Source: Thauera sp. JM12B12
Lineage (GTDB): Bacteria; Pseudomonadota; Gammaproteobacteria; Burkholderiales; Rhodocyclaceae
DNA: 64,000 bases
Assembly (NCBI RefSeq): GCF_039614725.1
Contig: NZ_CP154859.1
Location: 3,100,001-3,164,000, forward strand
Direction of reading: 5' to 3'
Position numbers and translations under genes: made by a program. The stretch's first letter is position 1. Each line of letters begins with the position of its first letter. The notes beneath the pieces were generated by a model. The model was given only the letters and a program-made list of their open reading frames with translations, searched no databases and was not told the origin of the DNA. This document shows positions 42,101-49,570 of this stretch, piece by piece.

Positions 42101-42146
42101 TTTCGGCAGGCCGACACCGATCGAGAACTGGCCGAGCCCGCGCTAG
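39126..42146 (+). CDS. Membrane cyclic-di-GMP protein: Cache, two PAS, GGDEF (GGDDF) and EAL domains
   Basis: 1006 residues. Helix 1 (about 17-40) and helix 2 (about 295-315) flank a large periplasmic double-Cache domain with RRVDMTLSFIRDQYL and GYLALRSPAGAFEGVISIAL. Two PAS domains follow (about 330-450 and 455-575). The diguanylate cyclase domain has GGDDF near 656-660 instead of GGDEF or GGEEF, preceded by the I-site-like RADD. The EAL domain (EAL near 789) keeps ELTES, DDFGTGYSSLSYL and AEGVE. Hence phosphodiesterase activity is likely, cyclase activity doubtful. It stands alone between xdhB and the chemotaxis operon. Confidence 0.88.
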   Translation: MPPLNTTTPRRLAPSCLHAVVVITVVVGLLLAFLLFSHRATSAAVEERARKEAQLLAIKFEDTLRRVDMTLSFIRDQYLSTARHDPAHPAAAYAEAEHLRSHLVQLARSFPEALSIIVTDAHGNIRASTLPTPPDWNVSDRAYFQDARARPSDLTQFSSPLVARSAPTPAVIGYLALRSPAGAFEGVISIALDLARFESLLSGIAVGNQGMVSIRRSDDSRLLVRWPEAPAHIDKPAPQIPSFGMIQAGARSATVRYAGVSDQVERIVAFQALDDYPFFLLVGHGVEEQFAPWRQNGMVAAGLALFTLALLLSLQYRLDRSRAQLARKQYQFDTLIDSRRDASCVWLPDTTVLSCNARYAELLGTDAEQARGLRWIDFIPAAQQERAREDIRALQTGTGTLTTEREIECAEGRSCWIRWVDQPVLDEHGRCAEIHSIGQDITQEKHDALRLRQLAQAVEQSPNSIVITNTRAVIEYVNAAFTQVTGFAPEEVVGKNPRVLNAGNTPRATYEELWATLTQGEVWRGEFHNTRKDGSTYIELATIAPIKQADGHVSHYVAVKEDITERRETEARIQQLAYYDTLTGLPNRSLMQDRLKQAILASERSETHGMLLLLDVDQFKVLNDTQGHDAGDALLRELARRLQGALRADDTAARLGGDDFAVIVEALGADAELAIAHAKGIAEHLHAALLQPFDLGLPSGPYRSTPSIGITLFHGRSSTPQSVLQQAEVALYKAKEDGRNAIRFFNENMQAVVDARAGLELQLRTALAEGGFRLFYQPQVNRDGRVTGAEALIRCFDAGGKMISPAAFIPLAEETGLIVPIGEWVLDTACAQLGSWQQDPGTCHLSVAVNVSAKQFHQPDFLDKVRGAIERHHVPPDRLKIELTESVVLGDLEATVERMRRIKALGVRFALDDFGTGYSSLSYLKRLPFDQLKIDQVFVRDMATDNSSEAIVRAILAISRSLELEVVAEGVETQEQHDLLLTRGCEMFQGYLFGRPTPIENWPSPR

Positions 42147-42469
42147 CAAACCGTGTGCGGAAACACCGGCGTGCCGAAGACGTCCCGGGAGCGGCCTCAC
42201 GCCCAGCCACGCACCCCATTCCGGGTAGCACGCTCTCGGGCAGCCGTCTTTCTCTCCACTCGCACCATCAAGTTCGACGCCATGCAGCCGATAGCCAATA
42301 ACAAGGGCTCATAGCAGCGTGATGCCGATCACGCTCGCGCTCATCTCACCTTCCGGACCGCAAGAACATTAGATCCTGATCAAGCGCGCACCACAGCTCC
42401 CTTGATTCAATGCCTACCTGCGCAGGCTTGGTCCGCCCCCACCGCAACAGAAAAAACGGTTGAAACGCA
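42147..42469. other. Promoter region of the chemotaxis operon
   Basis: 323 bases without a gene. The middle part holds a sigma-28-like promoter (42268-42294). The AT-richer stretch 42340-42400 may hold further regulatory signals, but none could be defined. No terminator for the upstream gene was recognised. Confidence 0.5.
42268..42294 (+). promoter_or_regulatory. Sigma-28 (FliA)-like promoter of the chemotaxis operon
   Basis: TCAAGTTC, 11 bases, then GCCGATAG, compared with the consensus TAAAGTTT-N11-GCCGATAA. Seven of eight bases match in the -10 box and six of eight in the -35 box, with exact spacing. It lies 175 bases before cheY and the direction is correct. Confidence 0.7.
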
Positions 42470-42835
42470 ATGAAGACAATCTTTCTCGTCGATGACTCCG
42501 CCACGATCCTGCTGTCCATCTCGGGCATCCTGAGCAAGGCGGGCTATGCCGTCGAGAAGGCACCCAGTGCCCTCGACGCCCTCAAGAAGTTCCAGGCCGG
42601 CGTGAAGGTCGACCTGCTCATCACCGACCTCAACATGCCGGGCATGAACGGGATCGACTTCATCAAGGAGGTGCGCAAGCTGCCCGCCTACCGCTTCATG
42701 CCGATCCTGTTCCTCACCACCGAGTCGCAGCAGGCGAAGAAGGCAGAAGCCAAGGCGGCGGGCGCCTCGGGCTGGATCGTCAAGCCGGCCTCGGCCGACG
42801 AGCTGCTCAACACCATCAAGCTGGTCATGCGCTGA
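42470..42835 (+). CDS. cheY: CheY-type response regulator
   Basis: 121 residues, a single receiver domain. Phospho-acceptor Asp53 is in [13 protein letters not shown], the acidic pair is Asp8-Asp9 (FLVDDSAT), Thr is in FLTTES and the conserved Lys in WIVKPAS. No output domain, so it acts by binding: the flagellar switch or another target. First gene of the operon, starting 175 bases after a sigma-28-like promoter. Its stop is 2 bases before the next gene. Confidence 0.92.
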   Translation: MKTIFLVDDSATILLSISGILSKAGYAVEKAPSALDALKKFQAGVKVDLLITDLNMPGMNGIDFIKEVRKLPAYRFMPILFLTTESQQAKKAEAKAAGASGWIVKPASADELLNTIKLVMR

Positions 42836-42837
42836 TC

Positions 42838-44112
42838 ATGAACTCCACGACCTTCCTGCGCCGGACGCTGTACATCCAGGTCTCGATCGCACTCGCGGTC
42901 GGGGTCACGGTGTACGTCCTCAACGACTGGTTCCACCAGGACTTCCTCACCGCCCTCGGCATTGCGCAGCCGCTCGGCGATGCGCTCGGCTCGATGCTCA
43001 TCGTCGCCACCGTGTCGGTCGCCATCCGGCTCGTCTCGCTGGCCTTCTTCCGCGACATGACCATGGGCCGCGACACCGCACTCAAGCAGGGCAGCCATGC
43101 CCGCGAGCAGGCGGTGGCGACCTGCCGCGAGGTGGCCACCGAGCTGCGCGGGGTGCCGGCCTACAGCGGCGTGCTGCGCGGCCAGCTCGACAGCGTGGTG
43201 CAGCAGACCGAGCAGGCGGCCTACGACATCACCAGCCGCCTGCAGACCATCGACGGCGTGGTCGGCGAGCTCAACGCCTTCGTCGCCCAGGTGTCGAGCG
43301 AGTCGGCCGAGCTCGCCCACGACTCGGAGGCGCGCATCGCCAACAACCAGCAGCTGATCACGCGCATGCAGGAGTACATCGACTTCCGCATCCAGCAGGC
43401 GCACGAGGACGAGGCCCGGGTGAGCCAGGTGGTGAATGAGGCGCGCTCGCTCGGCTCGCTCACCGGGCTGATCAAGGACATCGCCTCGCAGACCAACCTG
43501 CTCGCGCTCAACGCCGCAATCGAGGCCGCCCGCGCCGGCGAGAGCGGGCGCGGCTTCGCGGTGGTGGCCGACGAGGTGCGCAAGCTGTCGGCCGAGACCG
43601 AGAAGGCGGTGACGGCGATCAACCAGGGCATCCTGGGCGTGGCCGGCACGATCGAGTCGCAGCTCCACCAGCGCATCCAGCGCGCCGCCCCCGACGAGGA
43701 GCGCACCGCGCTGTCGCAGTTCGCCGACCAGCTCACCGAGCTCGGCGCGAGCTACGAACAGATGCTGCGCAGCCAGGCCAGCACGATCGAGACCGTGCGC
43801 GGCAGCAGCGAGCAGCTCGCGGCGATGTTCATGGATGCGCTGGCGAGCGTGCAGTTCCAGGACGTCACCCGCCAGCAGATCGAACACACCGTCGAGTCGC
43901 TGACCCGCCTCGACGACCACCTCGGCGTGCTCGCCGACCGCCTCGAGCAAAGCGAGGATCCCGGCTTCACCTACACCCCGCTCGCCCACCATCTCGACGA
44001 GATCTACGGCCGCTACGTGATGGACCAGCAGCGCCAGACGCACGCCACCGCAGTCGGCGGTGCGTCGGCGGCTGCGGCGAGCGCCTCCAGCAACAAGATC
44101 GAACTGTTCTGA
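42838..44112 (+). CDS. MCP-like protein with a CheZ-like phosphatase motif in its C-terminus
   Basis: 424 residues. Two membrane helices near the start (about 11-28 and 50-68) enclose a very short loop, so there is no real ligand domain and no HAMP. The signalling hairpin has [20 protein letters not shown] and [17 protein letters not shown] near residues 215-250, shorter than in full receptors. Beyond it the helix contains [19 protein letters not shown], with Asp342 and Gln346 spaced as in the CheZ motif FQDLTGQ, whose Asp and Gln dephosphorylate CheY-P. The chain ends SSNKIELF. It sits directly after cheY and the operon has no separate cheZ. CheY-P phosphatase activity is a hypothesis. Confidence 0.8.
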   Translation: MNSTTFLRRTLYIQVSIALAVGVTVYVLNDWFHQDFLTALGIAQPLGDALGSMLIVATVSVAIRLVSLAFFRDMTMGRDTALKQGSHAREQAVATCREVATELRGVPAYSGVLRGQLDSVVQQTEQAAYDITSRLQTIDGVVGELNAFVAQVSSESAELAHDSEARIANNQQLITRMQEYIDFRIQQAHEDEARVSQVVNEARSLGSLTGLIKDIASQTNLLALNAAIEAARAGESGRGFAVVADEVRKLSAETEKAVTAINQGILGVAGTIESQLHQRIQRAAPDEERTALSQFADQLTELGASYEQMLRSQASTIETVRGSSEQLAAMFMDALASVQFQDVTRQQIEHTVESLTRLDDHLGVLADRLEQSEDPGFTYTPLAHHLDEIYGRYVMDQQRQTHATAVGGASAAAASASSNKIELF

Positions 44113-44120
44113 GTCCCGCC

Positions 44121-44438
44121 ATGGCGACCCGCAAGAAGAAAACCGCCCCCCCGCTCGTGATCGCCGAAGACATGACGATCTACAACGCCGCCGCGCACAA
44201 GCAGCGCCTGCTCGAGGCCCTGCAGGCCACCGACCGCCTGGAGGTCGACCTGTCCGCGGTGAGCGAGATCGACACCGCCGGCTTCCAGCTGCTGGTACTG
44301 CTCAAGCGCGAGGCGCGCCGCCTCGACAAGGAAGCCCGGATCGTCGCGCACAGCGAAGCCGTGCGCGACCTGCTCGACTTCTACAACATGGCCGCTGCGT
44401 TCGGCGACCCCCTGCTGATCCCCGCTGCCAGCGCCTGA
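44121..44438 (+). CDS. STAS-domain protein
   Basis: 105 residues, one STAS domain similar to anti-sigma-factor antagonists and MlaB. The core shows TIYNAAAHKQRLLEAL, VDLSAVSEIDTAGFQLLVLL and a closing helix. At the position of the phosphorylated Ser of SpoIIAA there is Thr (DTAGF). Such small STAS proteins occur in chemotaxis operons between cheY/mcp and cheA; their role is unclear, perhaps as a scaffold or a phospho-switch. It lies 8 bases after the preceding gene and 18 before cheA. Confidence 0.85.
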   Translation: MATRKKKTAPPLVIAEDMTIYNAAAHKQRLLEALQATDRLEVDLSAVSEIDTAGFQLLVLLKREARRLDKEARIVAHSEAVRDLLDFYNMAAAFGDPLLIPAASA

Positions 44439-44456
44439 CCCGGCCCCCTCCCGACC

Positions 44457-46697
44457 ATGGATGAAATCACCACCGTATTCGTAACCGAGAGCCGCGAGCA
44501 GCTCGCCGCGCTCGAAGCCGCCCTGCTCGAGCTGGAGAACCAGCCCGGCGACGACGACACCCTGAACGCCATCTTCCGCAGCGCGCACACCATCAAGGGC
44601 GGCGCGGGCGTCATCGAATGCGACTACATCGTCGCCTTCACGCACGTGGTCGAGAACGTGCTCGACAAGCTGCGCAACGCCGAGATCACCCTCGACTCGG
44701 ACCTGATCGCCCTGCTGCTGGCCTGCTCCGACCACATCGGCCACCTGCTCGGCGTGCTCGAGGCCGGCGCCCCCGGCCCCGACGCCGAGCTCGCCACCGA
44801 CGGCGAGGCCCTGCTCGCCCGCCTGCAGCGCGACTGGCTCTCCGGCGAGAAAGGCGTCTCGCGCTCCGGGCCGCCAGCCGCCGTTCCGCCGCCGATCCAC
44901 AGCAGCGGCGGCGGCGCGGTCGAGACCGACTGCTGGCACATCTCGCTGCGCTTCGGTCCCGACGTGCTCAGGAACGGCATGGACCCGCTCTCCTTCCTGC
45001 GCTACCTCGGCACCATCGGCCGCATCGAGCGCCTGGAGACGCTGACCGACACCCTGCCCGAGGCCGGGCAGATGGACCCGGAGTCGTGCTACCTCGGCTT
45101 CGAGATCAGCTTCTCCTCGGACGCCGACAAGGCCGCCATCGAGCGCGTCTTCGACTTCGTGCGCGACGAATGCTCGCTGCAGATCCTGCCGCCGCACAGC
45201 CGCCTGTCGGACTACGTCGCGCTGATCAACAGCCTGCCCGAGGACGCGATGCGCCTGGGCGAGATCCTCGTCAAGGTGGGTGCGCTGACCCAGGCCGAAC
45301 TCGACGAAGGCCTGCAGCTGCAGAACACGGCCGGACCCGGCGAGGCCCAGACCGACGACGGCCGCGCCGCCGAGGACAGCGCGCCGGCTGAGGAGGCCAA
45401 GCCCCAGATCGGCGAGATCCTCGTCGAGCAGAAGGTGGTGCAGCCCGAGCTGGTGGAGGCCGCGGTCGCCAAGCAGAAGCAGGTCAGCGAGAAGAAGGCC
45501 GCCGAGGCCCGCCTGATCCGCATCCAGGCCGACAAGCTCGACCGCCTCATCGACCTCGTCGGCGAGCTCGTCATCGCCGGCGCGAGCGTCAGCCTGCTCG
45601 CCAGCCGCAGCGGCCTGGGCGAGCTCGTCGAGGCCACCTCGCTCACCAGCCGGCTGGTCGAGAGCATCCGCGACGCGGCGCTGCAGCTGCGCATGGTGCA
45701 GATCGGCGAGACCTTCAACCGCTTCAACCGCGTGGTGCGCGACACCTCGCGCGAGCTGGGCAAGGACATCGAGCTGGTGATCACCGGTGGCGAGACCGAG
45801 CTCGACAAGTCCATGGTCGAGAAGATCGGCGACCCGCTGATGCACCTGGTACGCAACGCCATGGACCACGGTCTCGAGCAGCCCACGGTGCGCGAAGCCC
45901 ATGGCAAGCCGGCGCGCGGACGGCTCGAGCTCAACGCCTTCCACGACTCGGGCAGCATCGTCATCGAGGTGGCCGACGACGGCGCCGGCCTCAACCGCGA
46001 GCGCATCCTCGCCAAGGCGGTCGAGCGCGGCCTGGCGCAAGCCGGCCAGGCGCTGTCCGACGCCGAGGTGTACAACCTGATCTTCGAACCCGGCTTCTCG
46101 ACCGCCGAGAAGGTCACCAACATCTCGGGCCGGGGTGTGGGCATGGACGTGGTCCGGCGCAACATCCAGGGCCTGCGCGGCAGCGTGGATGTCAGCTCGA
46201 CGCCCGGCCAGGGCTCGCGCTTCGCGATCCGGCTGCCGCTGACGCTCGCGATCATCGACGGCTTCCTGGTCGGTGTGGGCGATGCGGCCTACGTGATCCC
46301 GCTCGACAGCGTGGTCGAGTGCGTCGAGCTCGCCGAGGAAGGCAGCGGCCGCGACTACGTGAATCTGCGCGGCGAGGTGCTCCCCCTGGTGCGCCTGCGC
46401 CAGCTCTTCGCCATGGACGGCGAGGCCCCGGTGCGGCAGAACGTGGTCGTCGTCCAGTACGCCGGCACCAAGTCGGGCATCGTCGTCGATCAGCTGATGG
46501 GCGAGTTCCAGACCGTCATCAAGCCGCTCGGCAGCATCTTCCGCAACATCCGCGGCATTGGCGGCTCGACCATCCTCGGCAGCGGCGAAGTGGCACTGAT
46601 CCTGGACGTCCAGGCCCTCGTGCAACGCTGCGCCAGCACTGAAGAGCAGCGCACCGGCGCCGCCGCGCGCGCGCTGCCGGCCACCGCCCGCCCCTGA
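44457..46697 (+). CDS. cheA: Chemotaxis histidine kinase CheA
   Basis: 746 residues. The HPt domain has the phosphorylated His44 in FRSAHTIKGGAGV. A P2-like region (about 160-255) with DCWHISLRFGPDVL replaces the usual CheY-binding domain. Two short repeats follow, RLGEILVKVGALTQAELDE and QIGEILVEQKVVQPELVEA, in the linker before dimerisation domain KLDRLIDLVGELVIAGA. The HATPase has HLVRNAMDHGLEQP, ADDGAGL and GRGVGMDVVRRNI. A CheW-like domain ends the protein. It has all kinase motifs, so it should be active, phosphorylating CheY and CheB from this operon. Confidence 0.93.
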   Translation: MDEITTVFVTESREQLAALEAALLELENQPGDDDTLNAIFRSAHTIKGGAGVIECDYIVAFTHVVENVLDKLRNAEITLDSDLIALLLACSDHIGHLLGVLEAGAPGPDAELATDGEALLARLQRDWLSGEKGVSRSGPPAAVPPPIHSSGGGAVETDCWHISLRFGPDVLRNGMDPLSFLRYLGTIGRIERLETLTDTLPEAGQMDPESCYLGFEISFSSDADKAAIERVFDFVRDECSLQILPPHSRLSDYVALINSLPEDAMRLGEILVKVGALTQAELDEGLQLQNTAGPGEAQTDDGRAAEDSAPAEEAKPQIGEILVEQKVVQPELVEAAVAKQKQVSEKKAAEARLIRIQADKLDRLIDLVGELVIAGASVSLLASRSGLGELVEATSLTSRLVESIRDAALQLRMVQIGETFNRFNRVVRDTSRELGKDIELVITGGETELDKSMVEKIGDPLMHLVRNAMDHGLEQPTVREAHGKPARGRLELNAFHDSGSIVIEVADDGAGLNRERILAKAVERGLAQAGQALSDAEVYNLIFEPGFSTAEKVTNISGRGVGMDVVRRNIQGLRGSVDVSSTPGQGSRFAIRLPLTLAIIDGFLVGVGDAAYVIPLDSVVECVELAEEGSGRDYVNLRGEVLPLVRLRQLFAMDGEAPVRQNVVVVQYAGTKSGIVVDQLMGEFQTVIKPLGSIFRNIRGIGGSTILGSGEVALILDVQALVQRCASTEEQRTGAAARALPATARP

Positions 46698-46741
46698 AGC
46701 GTTTCCCCAAGCGAATTACCGAGTTTCCCCTGGAGTAAATC

Positions 46742-48940
46742 ATGAAGAACCTGAAGATCGGCACCCGGCTCGGCATTGGCTTTGCCGTCGTACTCGCCCT
46801 GCTCGTGCTCATAGCGGTGATCGGAAGTCTGCGGCTGAGCAGCCTGCAGGCTGAAATCACGGACGTCGTGAGCGACAAGAACGTCAAGGTCGCAACCTCG
46901 AACGACATGATCGACTCGGTCAACATGATCGGCCTGCTGCACCGGAATATGCTGATCATGAAGAGCGATGAGGATCTGCGCAGTTTTGCCCAGGGCGTCG
47001 CGGACGAGCGCGCCAATCTGCTCAAGAAGCTGGAAGCGCTCGATGCGATGTCCTTCGGTGACGAGGGCGAACGACTGCTCGGCGACATCAAATCGGCACG
47101 CCAGTCCTTCATCGGGGTCCAGCAGCAGTTCGAGAACCTGATCCAGCAGCGCAACTTCGAGGCTGCGACCAGCGTGTTCTCCGAGACCTACCGTCCTGCC
47201 TACCTCACCTATCTGGATGCGCTGAAGAAGTTCATCAGCTACCAGACCGACCTGATGCAGGAGACCGGCCGCCAGGCCGAGGCGCTCGGCGAACAGTCGG
47301 TGACGCTGCTGATCGGCCTGGCCCTAATCGCGCTGCTGATCGGCGTCGCCTTCGCGATCTTCATCACCCGCTCGATCACCCGTCCGGTGGCCGAGGTGAG
47401 CGCGGCCGCCAAGAAGATGGCCGGCGGCGACTTCAACTTCGACCTCAAGTCGGACGCCAAGGACGAGGTCGGCGAGGTCGTGCGCGCAGTGGCCGACGTC
47501 CAGGCCAGCGTCAAGCGCATGATCGTCGATGCCGGCATGCTGTCGGATGCCGCCGTGGCCGGCAAGCTCGCCACCCGCGCCGACGCCAGCAAGCACGAGG
47601 GCGACTTCCGCAAGATCGTCGAGGGCGTCAATGCCACGCTGGACGCGGTGATCGGCCCGCTCAACGTCGCCGCCGACTACGTGGACCGGATCGCCAAGGG
47701 CGACATCCCGGCCAGGATCACCGACACCTACAACGGTGACTTCAACACCATCAAGAACAACCTCAACACCGCCATCGACGCGGTCAACGAGCTGGTCGCC
47801 GACGCCGTGATGCTCGCCCAGGCCGCGGTCGAAGGCCGCCTGCAGACGCGCGCCGACGCCACCAAGCACCATGGCGACTACCGCCGCATCGTCGAGGGCG
47901 TCAATGCCACGCTCGACGCGGTGATCGCCCCGATCGACGAGGTCAAGCGCGTGATGGTCGCGCTCTCGGGCGGCGACCTCACCCAGAAGATCACCGACGA
48001 CTACGCCGGCGACTTCCAGGTGCTGCAGAACGCGGTCAATGACTCGATGGACAAGCTCGCCGAGATCATCGAGCAGGTCCGCGGCGCGGCCGATGCGCTC
48101 ACCAACGCCGCCGGCCAGGTCTCGGCCACCGCGCAGAGCCTCTCCCAGTCGTCCTCGGAGCAGGCCGCCAGCGTGGAGGAGACCTCGGCCTCGATCGAGC
48201 AGATGAGCGCCTCGATCAACCAGAACTCCGAAAACGCCAAGATCACCGACTCGATGGCCACCAAGGCCGCCTCCGAGGCCGGCGAAGGCGGACAGGCGGT
48301 GAAATCCACCGTCGAGGCGATGAAGAACATCGCCGGCAAGATCGGCATCATCGACGACATCGCCTACCAGACCAACCTGCTCGCGCTCAACGCCGCCATC
48401 GAGGCGGCACGCGCCGGCGAACACGGCAAGGGCTTCGCGGTGGTGGCGGCGGAGGTGCGCAAGCTCGCCGAGCGCAGCCAGGTCGCCGCCCAGGAGATCG
48501 GCGAGCTCGCCGGCAACTCGGTGCATCTGGCCGAGCGCGCCGGCACCCTGCTCGACGAGATCGTGCCCTCGATCAACAAGACCTCCGACCTCGTGCAGGA
48601 GATCGCCTCGGCCAGCCAGGAGCAGACCGCAGGCGTCGGACAGATCAACAACGCCATGGGGCAGCTGAACAAGGCCACCCAGCAGAACGCCTCGGCCTCC
48701 GAGGAGCTCGCCGCCACCGCCGAGGAGCTCGGCGGACAGGCCGGCCAGCTGCAGGAGCTGATGGGCTTCTTCAGCGTGGGTTCGTCCGCGCCCGTCCCGC
48801 ACAAGCGCAGCGCGGCAAGCAAGCCCAGCCATGCGCCGGCAGCCGAAGCGGCGCCGCGTGCAAAGTCGGCGCGCTCGGCCGTGCGCCTGGCGGTCGGCAA
48901 GCCGGTGAGCTTCAGCGAAAGCGACTTCGAGAAATTCTGA
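46742..48940 (+). CDS. Methyl-accepting chemotaxis protein, 4-helix-bundle sensor and multiple HAMP
   Basis: 732 residues. Helix 1 (about 10-30) and helix 2 (about 185-205) enclose a 4HB_MCP-type sensor domain. A HAMP domain ([15 protein letters not shown]) is followed by two or three more HAMP-like modules that repeat the pattern [19 protein letters not shown] and [19 protein letters not shown]. The signalling domain has the hairpin [20 protein letters not shown]. The chain ends with a flexible Pro/Ser/Ala linker and SESDFEKF. From about residue 304 onward it is nearly identical to the receptor at 49571. GGAG lies before the ATG. Confidence 0.9.
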   Translation: MKNLKIGTRLGIGFAVVLALLVLIAVIGSLRLSSLQAEITDVVSDKNVKVATSNDMIDSVNMIGLLHRNMLIMKSDEDLRSFAQGVADERANLLKKLEALDAMSFGDEGERLLGDIKSARQSFIGVQQQFENLIQQRNFEAATSVFSETYRPAYLTYLDALKKFISYQTDLMQETGRQAEALGEQSVTLLIGLALIALLIGVAFAIFITRSITRPVAEVSAAAKKMAGGDFNFDLKSDAKDEVGEVVRAVADVQASVKRMIVDAGMLSDAAVAGKLATRADASKHEGDFRKIVEGVNATLDAVIGPLNVAADYVDRIAKGDIPARITDTYNGDFNTIKNNLNTAIDAVNELVADAVMLAQAAVEGRLQTRADATKHHGDYRRIVEGVNATLDAVIAPIDEVKRVMVALSGGDLTQKITDDYAGDFQVLQNAVNDSMDKLAEIIEQVRGAADALTNAAGQVSATAQSLSQSSSEQAASVEETSASIEQMSASINQNSENAKITDSMATKAASEAGEGGQAVKSTVEAMKNIAGKIGIIDDIAYQTNLLALNAAIEAARAGEHGKGFAVVAAEVRKLAERSQVAAQEIGELAGNSVHLAERAGTLLDEIVPSINKTSDLVQEIASASQEQTAGVGQINNAMGQLNKATQQNASASEELAATAEELGGQAGQLQELMGFFSVGSSAPVPHKRSAASKPSHAPAAEAAPRAKSARSAVRLAVGKPVSFSESDFEKF
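47651..48764 (+). repeat. Near-identical coding repeat, copy 1 (receptor at 46742)
   Basis: The 1114 bases here match 50858-51971 at a constant offset of 3207, with no insertion or deletion. Most differences lie in the first 300 bases and in the last 60; the central part from about 47930 to 48700 looks identical base for base in the lines compared. It covers HAMP modules and the entire signalling domain. Confidence 0.85.
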
Positions 48941-48968
48941 GCACACGCCAAGTAGCAGGAGCCAGGCC

Positions 48969-49511
48969 ATGAGCCAGAGCCTTACCCACAGCAAGAGCCC
49001 CCTCGCTGCCGGCATGGACGGCAGCCCTCAGCAGTACCTCACCTTCAGCCTCGGTGGCGAGGTGTTCGCGCTCGGGATCCTCAACGTCAAGGAGATCATC
49101 GAGTTCGGCAACGTCACCGAGATCCCGATGATGCCGGCCTTCATCCGCGGCGTGATCAACCTGCGTGGCGCGGTGGTGCCGGTGATCGATCTCTCCGCGC
49201 GCTTCGGCGGCGCGGCCTCCACCGTGTCGCGCCGCACCTGCATCGTCATCGTCGAGCTCGGCGATGGCGAGGAGCGCCAGGACCTGGGCGTGATCGTCGA
49301 TGCGGTCAATGAAGTGCTGGAGATCCCGCGGGCGGACATCGAGCCCCCGCCGAGCTTCGGCGCCAAGATCCGGGCCGACTTCATCCAGGGCATGGGGAAG
49401 GTCGAGGGCCGCTTCGTCATCATCCTCAACGTCGATCGCGTGCTGTCTACCCAGGAGATCGCCATGCTGGCGAGCATGGGCAGCAACGGCAGCACCTCCG
49501 AAGAAGCTTGA
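48969..49511 (+). CDS. cheW: Chemotaxis coupling protein CheW
   Basis: 180 residues, one CheW domain after a 20-residue N-terminal tail. [20 protein letters not shown] begins the fold, and [22 protein letters not shown] is the conserved receptor/kinase-binding segment, with the Arg-Gly-Val-Ile-Asn-Leu-Arg-Gly block intact. A 15-residue Ser/Gly-rich tail ends it. It links receptors to CheA. GGAG lies nine bases before the ATG. Confidence 0.93.
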   Translation: MSQSLTHSKSPLAAGMDGSPQQYLTFSLGGEVFALGILNVKEIIEFGNVTEIPMMPAFIRGVINLRGAVVPVIDLSARFGGAASTVSRRTCIVIVELGDGEERQDLGVIVDAVNEVLEIPRADIEPPPSFGAKIRADFIQGMGKVEGRFVIILNVDRVLSTQEIAMLASMGSNGSTSEEA

Positions 49512-49570
49512 AAGAAAAGGCGGGCGGGCGCCGGGCAGGCGCCCCCCGCACGCAAAACGGAATACCCGAG

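Noticed and set aside
44121..44438. Anti-sigma-factor antagonist controlling a sigma factor
   Set aside because: A STAS domain is clear, but no anti-sigma kinase or sigma gene is nearby; placement in the chemotaxis operon argues against that reading.
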